The position numbers and the translations under genes were made by a program. From positions 124,001-188,000 of the forward strand of contig NZ_FRAU01000002.1 of the NCBI RefSeq assembly GCF_900142415.1: a stretch of DNA of 64,000 bases. The letters are read 5' to 3'. This document shows, piece after piece, positions 17,785 to 26,054 of the stretch; the stretch's first letter is position 1, and each line of letters starts with the position of its first letter. This stretch comes from Rhodothermus profundi (GTDB lineage: Bacteria > Bacteroidota > Rhodothermia > Rhodothermales > Rhodothermaceae). Below the pieces are notes generated by a model. The model searched no databases, had not been told where the DNA came from, and worked only from the letters and a program-made list of their open reading frames with translations.

Positions 17785-19437
17785 GTGCTATTAACAAAAA
17801 GAAAACAAAGAAGATTATGGAGTTTGCTGGTGACCGGGTTGTTGCTGGGAGGCAGCTCTTCAGTGGCAGCCCAACAATGGGGGCTGGTGTGGCGTCCACC
17901 GGAAGATAGCTTGCAGGTCTTGCAGGCGTGGCAGCGCCTGCAGCAAACCGGGGTGCAGGCACTGCGGCTGGAATCCACGGACGTACCGACCTTTCTGCTG
18001 GAAGCAGCCGATACGTCAGGACTTGCGCTTTTCGTGGAGCTTCCAATGGTGGAGGTGCCCGCCCGTCAGCTTCGGCGTCGACTCCCAGAGATGCAGGCTG
18101 TGCTCCGCACATTGCTGCAGCAGGTAGCTGCTCATCCATCCGTGCGGGCCATCGGACTGGCCCGCCTGGTAGATACAGCCGATCCGAGCGCCTGCGTCTA
18201 CTTTGAGGTGCTGCGGGCCGACGTGCAGCGGGTGCGGCCGGAGTTGCAGGTATATTATGAGACCCGCTTTATCGAAGCTGATCGGTGTGGGCAGACCGTG
18301 GACTTTGTGCTGGTGGATGCGCGCGATGTGAGCGATCCGCTTCGTCTGTTACAACGCTGGCAACAGGCACATCCAACGGTTCCGGTTGGAATAGGCCGGC
18401 TGGGCACCTGGGTTCGCAGCGATACGTTACGGGGACGGCGCGTGCCGCACGCGCCGGAATGGCAGGCCCGCTATCTTGAGCAGCACCTGAGACGGTTGCA
18501 GGGCACCTTTACCGGACCCGTGTTTGTATATCGCTGGCGTGACGTCAGGCGCACTTCTCCAGCGCTCCATCTGGACCGCCCCTTTGTAGAATCCTATGGG
18601 CTACACGACCTGCAGGGGCAAGCACGACCGGCCTTTGAGGTGGTGCGCGGGTTTTTTACCGGGACGCAGACGATTTTTGCCTTTCCGGCTGGAATACCGC
18701 CAGCCAGGCCCTGGCCGTGGGCGGTGCTGATGGGATGGGGGCCTATCGTGCTGCTCGTGCTGAGCTATCGCTTTTCGCCCCTGTTCCGTTTGCTAGGAAT
18801 GCGATACTTTCGGGCGCACGGGTTCTACACGGAAGCTGTGCAGCATGGACGCGATCTTCCGGTAGGCGCGTTATGGGGGCTGGGGGTAGCCGGGGGGGGA
18901 GCACTGGGAGTAACGCTGGCCGTTGTGGTCCAAATGCTGCGAGAAAGTGCGGCTGTCGCCTGGGGAGTCCAGCTCCTTTCGCCGGAAGTTGGTAAGCTGA
19001 TTGTTGTGGCTGTCCGAACCCCGGTCGGGCTGTCGCTATTTGTGCTGCTGGGAAGTATCGGTCTGCTGGGCCTCTGGGCACTGGGGCTTGCGCTGCTTAG
19101 CCGCTGGGGGTATCGCATAGGATTCATGCAGGCCTGGACGCTGGCACACATGCCCCGGTGGCCCTTGTTCGCGCTTATGATCGCTGCCCTGAGTCTGCGG
19201 CCAGCCGCCGAAGTAGGGCATAGCCTGCTGGCGCTATGGTTGTTTGTGGAAGGATGGGGAATGGTGCGGACGCTTCGGGATGTAGCACAGGTAGTAAAGG
19301 GGGCGGGTTGGATGTCTTTGTTGATAACCCTCCTGCATCCCGGCTGGTGGCTATTGCTGGTTGTGCTGGGTAGCCTGGGATGGGGACTCTACACGGGCCA
19401 CACCATCTTTTTCTGGCACTTGCTTACCATCCCATAA
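17785..19437 (+). CDS. Unrecognised protein: secreted N-terminal domain plus multi-pass membrane C-terminus
   Basis: 550 residues. A signal peptide (about 1-29, ending SSSVAAQQ) leads to a roughly 280-residue extracytoplasmic region containing LRLESTDVPTFLLEAADTSGLALFVELPM and ending FVESYGLHDLQGQARPAFEVVRGFF. This is reminiscent of TIM-barrel glycoside-hydrolase-like domains, where a final 'shoulder to partner' strand precedes the end, but I see no certain catalytic residues. From about 305 on there are five to six membrane segments separated by short loops, resembling a Yip1-like bundle. The start is GTG 17785. The last 87 bases overlap the opposing glycosyltransferase gene. Function unknown. 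Confidence 0.75.
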   Translation: MLLTKRKQRRLWSLLVTGLLLGGSSSVAAQQWGLVWRPPEDSLQVLQAWQRLQQTGVQALRLESTDVPTFLLEAADTSGLALFVELPMVEVPARQLRRRLPEMQAVLRTLLQQVAAHPSVRAIGLARLVDTADPSACVYFEVLRADVQRVRPELQVYYETRFIEADRCGQTVDFVLVDARDVSDPLRLLQRWQQAHPTVPVGIGRLGTWVRSDTLRGRRVPHAPEWQARYLEQHLRRLQGTFTGPVFVYRWRDVRRTSPALHLDRPFVESYGLHDLQGQARPAFEVVRGFFTGTQTIFAFPAGIPPARPWPWAVLMGWGPIVLLVLSYRFSPLFRLLGMRYFRAHGFYTEAVQHGRDLPVGALWGLGVAGGGALGVTLAVVVQMLRESAAVAWGVQLLSPEVGKLIVVAVRTPVGLSLFVLLGSIGLLGLWALGLALLSRWGYRIGFMQAWTLAHMPRWPLFALMIAALSLRPAAEVGHSLLALWLFVEGWGMVRTLRDVAQVVKGAGWMSLLITLLHPGWWLLLVVLGSLGWGLYTGHTIFFWHLLTIP

Positions 19438-20403
19438 CGAAGCAGCGTCAGGCTCCTGAGTTAGAGCTCTCCAGATTCTCTCGGCGAACGCATGGAAAGG
19501 TTGTTTCTGATGAAGCCAGCCGAAATGTAACGCGAAGGGCGTTACGTCCATATAGTCGCCACGTCCGGGCAGTTGGGTGAAAATGCGCAGGAGGAGCCGA
19601 CGCAGGAAAGGAGAGGGGATCCCGCGCAGCGAATATACAAAGCGGTCGGTGTAGTACCGGCAGATGACCTGCTTGAAATCGGGATCATGAACGGTTAAGT
19701 CGTCGATGTAGTCCAGTTGGGGGCTATTCTGGCCAGCAAACCAGGGGAAGACGGGCAGATTGAGCTGGCTCATAGCCATCGCCAGGCTCCATTCGCAGGA
19801 TTCTTCGCTTCGGCCTTCATGGAGGCGGCTTCGAAAGTGCGTTTCGGAGCGCCGGGCCAGGAATTCCGAGGCCAGTTCGCAGACCGTACGGGTCAGTGCG
19901 GCGTCACGGGCGTAGATCATGCCGGCCTGCACGCGGGGCAGGTAAGTTAAGCCGAAGCGGCGCAGCGTGCGGCGGCGGCGGTCCAGCAGCACGTCGAGCA
20001 CAACGCCAATACCTTTGGGACCGCCAAAAAAGAAGTCGGCGCGCTCCAGACCAGTTGCGGTGAACGGAAAGGCCGCCAACTGCTGCCAGAGTGGATCAGG
20101 ATTGCGGCACCAGATCATATCGACGTCGACAAACAGGCACCGCTCGAAGGGCATAAACCGGTGCAGATGGTGTTTGAACCCGACAATGGACCGGTGGGCT
20201 TCAGGAAGGGGTGCAATTACCTGAAAGAGCCGGTCCAGCCCGTACCGTTCCAGCAGGGCCTGGTGCTCCGGAGGACAGAATAGGGCTACGGGTCGTGAGG
20301 TGTCGTGCCGTCGAAGGGTTACGACCGAAGCTACGGCATGGCGAACGTACCGTTCGGCGCCGTAGGTATGGAGCACGTATCCTTCGGGGTGGGAGCTGGC
20401 CAT
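19351..20403 (-). CDS. GT8-like glycosyltransferase
   Basis: 350 residues. It begins GYVLHTYGAERYVRHAVASVVTLRR and carries the metal-binding DVD at residues 93-95 (CLFVDVDMIW), with a later segment YLPRVQAGMIYARD that fits the acceptor region of nucleotide-sugar-dependent GT-A enzymes. No signal peptide, so it is cytoplasmic. ATG 20403 is preferred over a start ten codons upstream. The final 25 or so residues are hydrophilic and low in complexity, and lie antisense to the end of the neighbouring gene. It follows mlaC on the same strand. Confidence 0.65.
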   Translation of the reverse strand: MASSHPEGYVLHTYGAERYVRHAVASVVTLRRHDTSRPVALFCPPEHQALLERYGLDRLFQVIAPLPEAHRSIVGFKHHLHRFMPFERCLFVDVDMIWCRNPDPLWQQLAAFPFTATGLERADFFFGGPKGIGVVLDVLLDRRRRTLRRFGLTYLPRVQAGMIYARDAALTRTVCELASEFLARRSETHFRSRLHEGRSEESCEWSLAMAMSQLNLPVFPWFAGQNSPQLDYIDDLTVHDPDFKQVICRYYTDRFVYSLRGIPSPFLRRLLLRIFTQLPGRGDYMDVTPFALHFGWLHQKQPFHAFAERIWRALTQEPDAASLWDGKQVPEKDGVARVESPSQATQHNQQ

Positions 20404-20485
20404 TACCGTATGGTTAAGACCTCGGGGTCTCAACCCAACGATACGAAAGGCTGCGGGTTTTCGGCAAAGTTTTGAAATTTTTGTG

Positions 20486-21112
20486 TCATGAAGTGCCGGA
20501 GCGGGCTAGCTTGGCCTGCTTTTTACGCAGGCTATTCATGAGCGCCTCAAAGCCACGCTTTCGGATGACGCTCTGAAAGGAGCGGGCGTATCCTTTGACC
20601 GTGCTTACTTCATCAATGATGATGTCATAGGCTTTCCACTGGCCGTCGCGTCGCGTGAACAGATAGACGACCTGGGTGGGCGTTTCTTTGTAGGTAACGG
20701 TGGTAGTTACCCGGGCGCTGTCGCCCTGCACTTCAACGTGGTCATAGCGGACGCGCGCGCGGTAAATATCCAGGTCTGAGAGCGATTGCTCGCGCACGAT
20801 GTCGCTAAAGACCTCGACAAATTCCCGGCGCTGTTCAGGGGTCAGGGTGCTCCAGAAGGGTCCGAGTGCCAGCCGCCCCATTGTTTCAAAATCGACGACT
20901 CCATTGATCAGGTCTTTGAGTTGTTCGCGGCGTTCGGGAGTCAGGGGACCGGCATTGAGCAGCGCTTTAATCTGGCGGTCCCGTGCTTCCAGCAGTTGTT
21001 GCAGCGTCTGGGCTTCAGCGTTGGACTGCGCCTGCACGGGCAGGCTGCTCCCAAGCAGGAGCCCTGTCAGTAGGAAGAGGCAGGCGAGCAGATGGCGTTT
21101 CCGGAAGTTCAT
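20486..21112 (-). CDS. MlaC/Ttg2D-family phospholipid-binding protein
   Basis: 208 residues with a signal peptide ending VQAQ. The rest matches the MlaC (toluene tolerance) fold: VVDFETMGRLALGPFWSTLTPEQRREFVEVFSDIV, then VTYKETPTQVVYLFTRRDGQWKAYDIIIDEVSTVKGYARSF. MlaC carries phospholipids across the periplasm between the outer membrane and the MlaFEDB complex. The mla ABC genes are not adjacent; instead this lies 30 bases after a TolC-family gene, suggesting a shared transcript and an envelope lipid role. Confidence 0.88.
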   Translation of the reverse strand: MNFRKRHLLACLFLLTGLLLGSSLPVQAQSNAEAQTLQQLLEARDRQIKALLNAGPLTPERREQLKDLINGVVDFETMGRLALGPFWSTLTPEQRREFVEVFSDIVREQSLSDLDIYRARVRYDHVEVQGDSARVTTTVTYKETPTQVVYLFTRRDGQWKAYDIIIDEVSTVKGYARSFQSVIRKRGFEALMNSLRKKQAKLARSGTS

Positions 21113-21142
21113 CGGTGCAGCAGAGGTTAGCTTAATCCGTTT

Positions 21143-22561
21143 TCACTCAACAAGCGTGCCGCGCCGCACGTTCAGATCGAGCACGCCGACGGCGCGTTGC
21201 AGCCGCAGCACGGCGCGATTATAGTTGTAGACGGCTTCGTAATACCGCGCCTGGAGTTCCAGGTTTTCGCGGACAGCTCGTACCAGGTTTTCGGTGTCCC
21301 CAAGATCAAGGTCAAAGTTGATCTGTTCGGTGCGAAGCCATTCTTTACTGATGGTTAGCGCGCGGTCGCGGGCTTCAAGTGCCGCCTGAGCGATTCGGAC
21401 GTTGCGGTACGCTTCCTCCACTTCGAAGCGGACAAGCTGGCGAGCGGCCTCCAACTGGTGCGCTACTTCGTTGCGTTGGGCTCGGGCCTGGGCGACGCGG
21501 GCGCGCGTCTGGCCGAAGTTCAGGTTCAGGCGCAAGCCCAGGCCGGCGCGGAGGCTTTCGCCAAAATAGGGGTCACTGATGTAGGGATTGGGCTGGCGAT
21601 AGCGACCGGCCGTATAGGTCCATCGGCCGAAGATGCCCAGAAACAATTTGGGATAATAGTCGGAGCGCGCCACCTCAACCAGCGCCTCGCGGGCAGCCAG
21701 ACCGGCCCGGGCCTGCTGAATTTCGGGGCGGTAGGTCTCGGCTCGCTCCAGGTACGTTTCGAGGGCGTCCAGGGTAAAGGCAAGAGGAGCAAGTCCGCCT
21801 TCTGCTGGCTCAATTACGGTTCCTTCCGGGAGTAGAAGCTGGCGGGCCAGGGCTGAGCGAGCAATCTGATGCTGCTCTTCAGCTTCGACCACGCGCTGCA
21901 GGTACTCCTGTTCTGTGATGCGGAGTTGAAACAGATCGGCGTCGTCTACCGTGGGGTCGCCTTCCTGTAGCAAACGGTTTACTTCTGCCTTGGCGCGCTC
22001 CAGAATTTCGCCGGTTTCGCGAGCCAGGCGGAGCAGGGCTTCGGTGAGCTGAAGGCTAAAGTATAGCTCTCCAGTGCGCGCGGCAACTTCCAGCGCTTTC
22101 TGGCGAGTGCTGGCAGTAGCCACCTCAACGCCATAGCGGGCGGCTCGGACCTGGCCGCTGAGTTCGCCCCAGGTCCACAGGGGTTGGATAAGCTGCACTT
22201 CAAGCTGGTTCAGCGGGCGCACGTTGCGCCAGTCGTTGCGCACGTTCGGGTTCAGGTACAGGGCATCAGAAGGAAACGCATTATTTTCCGGAATTTTAAG
22301 CCCGGGACCAATAGCATGGGCCGTTTGCAGTTGAAACTGCGTGAGCAGGCGGCTGGCGCGGGCCTGCTCGTAACGAGCCTGGGCGAAGTGCTGGCGGGCT
22401 TCAATGGCCTGCAGGTCAGGACTGACCTCCAGCGCTCGTTGCAGGGTTTGAATCAGCGTCAAATGTAACGTGTCGGTTGGCTGCGCGTAGCCTCTACTGC
22501 CTCCGAAGAGACCTACGCCCAGAATCAGCAGCCAGGCACGCATGGACGCAAAAGACAACAT
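21143..22561 (-). CDS. TolC-family outer-membrane efflux protein
   Basis: About 472 residues with a signal peptide (MRAWLLILGVGLFGGSRGYAQ) and the two long alpha-helical OEP repeats, e.g. QTLQRALEVSPDLQAIEARQHFAQARYEQA and ARAGLAAREALVEVARSDYYPKLFLGIFGRW. It would form a trimeric outer-membrane channel. The start is ATG 22561 or 22543; upstream in-frame codons back to 22699 do not look like a signal sequence. No inner-membrane pump gene is adjacent; mlaC follows, so this may be an unusual lipid-linked TolC. Confidence 0.88.
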   Translation of the reverse strand: MLSFASMRAWLLILGVGLFGGSRGYAQPTDTLHLTLIQTLQRALEVSPDLQAIEARQHFAQARYEQARASRLLTQFQLQTAHAIGPGLKIPENNAFPSDALYLNPNVRNDWRNVRPLNQLEVQLIQPLWTWGELSGQVRAARYGVEVATASTRQKALEVAARTGELYFSLQLTEALLRLARETGEILERAKAEVNRLLQEGDPTVDDADLFQLRITEQEYLQRVVEAEEQHQIARSALARQLLLPEGTVIEPAEGGLAPLAFTLDALETYLERAETYRPEIQQARAGLAAREALVEVARSDYYPKLFLGIFGRWTYTAGRYRQPNPYISDPYFGESLRAGLGLRLNLNFGQTRARVAQARAQRNEVAHQLEAARQLVRFEVEEAYRNVRIAQAALEARDRALTISKEWLRTEQINFDLDLGDTENLVRAVRENLELQARYYEAVYNYNRAVLRLQRAVGVLDLNVRRGTLVE

Positions 22562-22646
22562 AAGGCGACATCTCGCTTTTTTTGCCGGGTACGACTGGAC
22601 AGAAAACCCGAGTGCTTCTACTTTACTACAAAAATTTTTCCCGCCC

Positions 22647-22940
22647 ATGGCTATGGGATCCGAACCGCAGCCACTAGGCCAAATTTTAAAAGAGATCATC
22701 AGACGATGGGGGCTTCAGCCACGTGTCGATGCGATGCGTATTGTCGAAACATGGGCAGCACTGGCTGGCCCCCAGATTAACCGGGTGACAGACTCAGCAT
22801 GGGTGCGTGATCGCAAGCTCTACGTGCGGCTGACCTCGGCGGCCTGGCGGCATACGTTGCATTTGCAACGGGCCCAGTGGTGTGCTCGCCTGAACGAAGC
22901 GCTGGGCGCCTCCTTGATTGACGACATTGTGTTCAAGTAG
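22647..22940 (+). CDS. DciA-like protein (DUF721)
   Basis: 97 residues: LGQILKEIIRRWGLQPRVDAMRIVETWAALAGPQINRVTDS, then LYVRLTSAAWRHTLHLQRAQWCARLNEALG. This is the DUF721 pattern of DciA, the ancestral loader of the replicative helicase DnaB. The start is ATG 22647 (or 22653); the frame is open further upstream, but that sequence overlaps the opposing tolC start and looks non-coding. It ends four bases before the convergent fabF. Confidence 0.8.
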   Translation: MAMGSEPQPLGQILKEIIRRWGLQPRVDAMRIVETWAALAGPQINRVTDSAWVRDRKLYVRLTSAAWRHTLHLQRAQWCARLNEALGASLIDDIVFK

Positions 22941-22944
22941 CTGG

Positions 22945-24201
22945 TTATGCTTCGTAGCGCCCAAAAGCTACGGCCGTGTTATGGCCGCCAAAGCCGAAGG
23001 CGTTGCTGATCGCTACGCGCACCGGACGCTGCTGAGGCTGGTTGAACGTGTAGTTCAAGTCGCACGCCGGATCTGGATGTTCAAAATTAATGGTCGGTGG
23101 AATCGTCTGGTGCACAATAGCCAGGATCGTCGCGATGGCTTCGACCGCACCGGCAGCGCCCAGTAAGTGGCCCGTCATACTCTTGGTTGAGGACAGGTTC
23201 ATGCGGTAGGCATGCGGGCCGAAGACCCGCTTGATAGCTTTGGTTTCGGCTACATCGCCCAGTGGGGTGGACGTGCCGTGCATATTGATGTAGTCAACGT
23301 CTTCGGGGCGGAGGTTGGCATCGCGAAGCACGGCCTGCATGGCCAGGGCGGCACCTTCCCCTTCCGGATCGGGGGCCGTGATGTGGTGCGCGTCGGCTGA
23401 CATGCCGATGCCCAGCACTTCGGCATAGATGCGTGCGCCGCGGGCTTGCGCGTGCTCCAGCGCTTCGAGCACCAGTGCGCCGGCTCCTTCGCCCATGACG
23501 AATCCGTCTCGGGTTGCATCAAATGGACGGCTGGCTCGAGCGGGATCCTCGTTGCGTGTGGAGAGCGCCTTCATGGCATTGAATCCACCCAGGGCCATCT
23601 CCGTGATGGGCGCCTCGCTGCCGCCGCAGAGCACGACGTCGGCCAGGCCGCGCTGAATGAGCAGAAAGGCATCGCCCAGGTTATGGTTAGCCGTGGCGCA
23701 GGCGGACACGACCGCATAGTTGGGGCCACGGAAGCCGTAGCGGATGGCCAGATGTCCGGCGGAGATGTCCGGAATAAGCATGGGAATAAACAGCGGTGAG
23801 ATAAAACGCGCGCCTCGTTGCAGGTATTGCGTGGTTTGCTGTTGGAAGACCTGCATGCCACCGATTCCGCTGCCAAAGACCACGCCAATGCGGTCTTTTT
23901 CGGCGGAAGACAGCGTCTCCGGGCGCAGTCCTGCGTCTCGAAGCGCCTCGTCAGCAGCCGCCAGCGCATACTGCGCAAAGGGGTCCAGCCGGCGCGCTGT
24001 CTTGCGGTCCATGTAGTCCAGCGGATCGAACCCCTTCAGCTCGCAGGCAAAGTGCGTATCGAAAGGCGTGGGGTCAAAGCGCGTGATAGGAGCGGCCCCA
24101 CTTTTTCCCTGAAGTAAGGCTTCCCAGAAGGCTGGGACGCCCAGTCCGATAGGCGTGAGTGCACCCAGACCCGTTACGACGACACGCCGTCGCTGTGCCA
24201 T
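22945..24201 (-). CDS. fabF: Beta-ketoacyl-ACP synthase II
   Basis: Condensing enzyme of type II fatty-acid synthesis extending acyl-ACP with malonyl-ACP. The active-site Cys is C168 in [11 protein letters not shown]; the two catalytic His are in [11 protein letters not shown] and [14 protein letters not shown]. 418 residues. The start ATG 24201 ([13 protein letters not shown]) has AGAGAGGG just upstream; an in-frame ATG at 24243 lies in the hairpin region after acpP. It is downstream of acpP, the usual order. Confidence 0.97.
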   Translation of the reverse strand: MAQRRRVVVTGLGALTPIGLGVPAFWEALLQGKSGAAPITRFDPTPFDTHFACELKGFDPLDYMDRKTARRLDPFAQYALAAADEALRDAGLRPETLSSAEKDRIGVVFGSGIGGMQVFQQQTTQYLQRGARFISPLFIPMLIPDISAGHLAIRYGFRGPNYAVVSACATANHNLGDAFLLIQRGLADVVLCGGSEAPITEMALGGFNAMKALSTRNEDPARASRPFDATRDGFVMGEGAGALVLEALEHAQARGARIYAEVLGIGMSADAHHITAPDPEGEGAALAMQAVLRDANLRPEDVDYINMHGTSTPLGDVAETKAIKRVFGPHAYRMNLSSTKSMTGHLLGAAGAVEAIATILAIVHQTIPPTINFEHPDPACDLNYTFNQPQQRPVRVAISNAFGFGGHNTAVAFGRYEA

Positions 24202-24230
24202 AGCCCTCTCTGGTTCGGATGGACACAGAA

Positions 24231-24269
24231 AAGCCCGGCGCAATCAGATAGGGAAGTGCAGCCGGGCTT
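24231..24269 (-). terminator. Hairpin between acpP and fabF
   Basis: On the minus strand, AAGCCCGGC (24269-24261) pairs with GCCGGGCTT (24239-24231) and is followed by TTCTGTG. The loop is 21 bases and the T-tract short, so partial termination or mRNA 3'-end protection is more likely than a full stop. It would let acpP be made in excess over fabF, which suits the need for abundant ACP. Confidence 0.55.
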
Positions 24270-24284
24270 GCGGCAAACCTTTCG

Positions 24285-24527
24285 TCAGGCGCCGATTTTT
24301 TCTTTCAGATACTTGATCGCGTCGCCCACCGTCACAATCTTTTCCGCCTCTTCATCCGGAATGGTAATGTCGAATTCTTTCTCAAACTCCATAATGAGTT
24401 CGACCGTGTCGAGCGAGTCGGCCCCGAGATCATTTGTAAAGGAAGCTTCCGGGGTGATGTCAGCTTCGTCGACGCCGAGTTTTTCCACAATGATGGCTTT
24501 GACCTTGGCTTCGATGTCGTTGGCCAT
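24285..24527 (-). CDS. acpP: Acyl carrier protein
   Basis: 80-residue acidic ACP that carries fatty acyl chains on a phosphopantetheine attached to Ser38 in [15 protein letters not shown]. Start ATG 24527 is preceded by AAGGAGG about nine bases upstream, one of the better ribosome-binding sites of the window. It is transcribed toward fabF and divergent from metK. Confidence 0.98.
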   Translation of the reverse strand: MANDIEAKVKAIIVEKLGVDEADITPEASFTNDLGADSLDTVELIMEFEKEFDITIPDEEAEKIVTVGDAIKYLKEKIGA

Positions 24528-24611
24528 AGTGCTACGCCTCCTTGGTTGATCCGCGGTTTCGTTTATGTGGACGAGCCGGTGCCCGTCGCTTGCCCGTTCG
24601 CGTTTAAATCA

Positions 24612-24641
24612 CTCCAAAATACAACACCCCGCATTTTGGAG
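24612..24641. promoter_or_regulatory. Inverted repeat over the acpP promoter
   Basis: CTCCAAAAT (24612-24620) and ATTTTGGAG (24633-24641) form a 9+12+9 inverted repeat. The left arm contains the minus-strand promoter element TATTTTG of acpP and the right arm fills the spacer up to the TTG element. A bound regulator would block the acpP promoter. The same repeat could instead fold in RNA. Confidence 0.5.
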
Positions 24642-24644
24642 CAA
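24615..24644 (-). promoter_or_regulatory. acpP promoter
   Basis: Read on the minus strand: TTG (24644-24642), 20 bases, TATTTTG (24621-24615). It matches the Bacteroidota consensus and lies about 90 bases before the acpP start. Confidence 0.5.
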
Positions 24645-24651
24645 TGCAGGA

Positions 24652-24683
24652 TTGCAATCGAAGCGCGCCAACGTGTAACCTTG
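24652..24683 (+). promoter_or_regulatory. metK promoter
   Basis: TTG (24652-24654), 21 bases, then TAACCTTG (24676-24683). This leaves a leader of about 110 bases before the metK ATG. I see no SAM-riboswitch motif in the leader, only a short CTGGGA/TCCCAG pairing. Confidence 0.45.
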
Positions 24684-24801
24684 GCAGGGGGTTCCTGGGA
24701 ATTGTTCTTCACATAACGCGTTGAATCCCAGAAACTGGCCGTGCGTTAACGAGGCGTTTACACAGAAACCAACCGCTTCCCACGCAACCGCAGGAGCTTC
24801 G

Positions 24802-25968
24802 ATGGCCTACCTGTTTACCTCCGAGTCGGTCTCCGAAGGGCATCCAGACAAGATTGCCGATCAGATTTCGGATGCCATCCTGGATGCCATGCTGGCGCAG
24901 GATCCACACAGCCGGGTGGCTGTGGAGACACTGGTCACAACGGGCCTGGTGGTGCTCTCGGGAGAAGTCTATACGCGGGCGCATGTTGACGTGCAGCAGC
25001 TTGCGCGCGACGTCATTCGGGAGATCGGCTACACGGATCCGCGGCTTCGGTTTGACGCCGACAGTTGTGGCGTGCTCTCCAGCATTCACGAGCAGAGTCC
25101 GGATATTCGTCAGGGCGTAGATGGCGTCCCTACAGGCGAGCAGGGGGCGGGCGACCAGGGAATGATGTTCGGATACGCCTGTCGCGAGACGCCGGAATTG
25201 ATGCCGCTGCCCATTATGCTGGCGCACCGACTCGTGCGTGAGCTGGCGCGTATTCGCAAAGAAGAATCTCATCTGATGCCCTACCTGCGCCCGGATGCTA
25301 AAAGCCAGGTTACCGTGGAATATGAAGATGATCGGCGCACGCCCCGGCGCATTCATACGGTCGTTGTTTCGACGCAGCACACCGAAGACGTTTCGCAAGA
25401 ACGCATTCGTGAGGATATTCGAGAAATCTTGCTGCCCCGCGTGCTTCCGTCTGAACTGGTAGATGACCGGCTCATTCTGCATGTGAATCCCACCGGCCGC
25501 TTTGTCATCGGCGGACCGCATGGGGACACGGGGCTGACCGGCCGCAAGATCATTGTGGACACCTACGGGGGCAAAGGGGCCCATGGGGGAGGCGCGTTCA
25601 GTGGCAAGGATCCCTCCAAGGTGGATCGTTCGGGCGCCTACGCCGCTCGCTATGTTGCCAAAAACATTGTGGGGGCCGGCCTTGCTGAAGAAGCGGAAGT
25701 GCAGATTGCCTACGCCATTGGGCTGGCCGAGCCTGTTTCCATTGACGTGAACACGTTCGGAACAGGGGTGGTCCCGGATGCGGTGCTGGTGGAAGCAGTA
25801 CGCGCCGTTTTTGATCTGCGGCCTGCTTCAATTATTCGGGATCTGGACCTGTTGAAGCCGCGCTATCGCGCCACGGCTGCATATGGCCATTTCGGCCGAC
25901 CGGAGTTTCCCTGGGAAGCGCTAAATCGCGTCGAAGATCTCAAACAGGCCGTGGCGCGTTACGCCTGA
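24802..25968 (+). CDS. metK: S-adenosylmethionine synthetase
   Basis: Makes SAM from methionine and ATP. The 388-residue protein starts [28 protein letters not shown] and has the ATP loop [12 protein letters not shown] and the P-loop-like [21 protein letters not shown] region. ATG 24802 is chosen for the standard N-terminus and a GGAG upstream; the frame is open back to 24721. It is divergent from acpP, and ahcY of the same methyl cycle lies 3 kb downstream. Confidence 0.98.
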   Translation: MAYLFTSESVSEGHPDKIADQISDAILDAMLAQDPHSRVAVETLVTTGLVVLSGEVYTRAHVDVQQLARDVIREIGYTDPRLRFDADSCGVLSSIHEQSPDIRQGVDGVPTGEQGAGDQGMMFGYACRETPELMPLPIMLAHRLVRELARIRKEESHLMPYLRPDAKSQVTVEYEDDRRTPRRIHTVVVSTQHTEDVSQERIREDIREILLPRVLPSELVDDRLILHVNPTGRFVIGGPHGDTGLTGRKIIVDTYGGKGAHGGGAFSGKDPSKVDRSGAYAARYVAKNIVGAGLAEEAEVQIAYAIGLAEPVSIDVNTFGTGVVPDAVLVEAVRAVFDLRPASIIRDLDLLKPRYRATAAYGHFGRPEFPWEALNRVEDLKQAVARYA

Positions 25969-25990
25969 AGCTACAGACCCCGTGCACGGA

Positions 25991-26017
25991 GGGCTGCTGC
26001 AGGGCAGCCCTTTTTTT
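25991..26017 (+). terminator. Intrinsic terminator after metK
   Basis: GGGCTGC (25991-25997), loop of six bases, GCAGCCC (26004-26010), then seven T. A textbook Rho-independent terminator. Confidence 0.9.
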
Positions 26018-26054
26018 GTTACTTTCGCCCTGAACGAAGTGTATAAGCTTGCCC

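Noticed and set aside
24684-24801. Possible SAM riboswitch before metK
   Set aside because: The leader has only a CTGGGA/TCCCAG pairing; none of the conserved SAM-I, SAM-II or SAM-III core sequences is visible.
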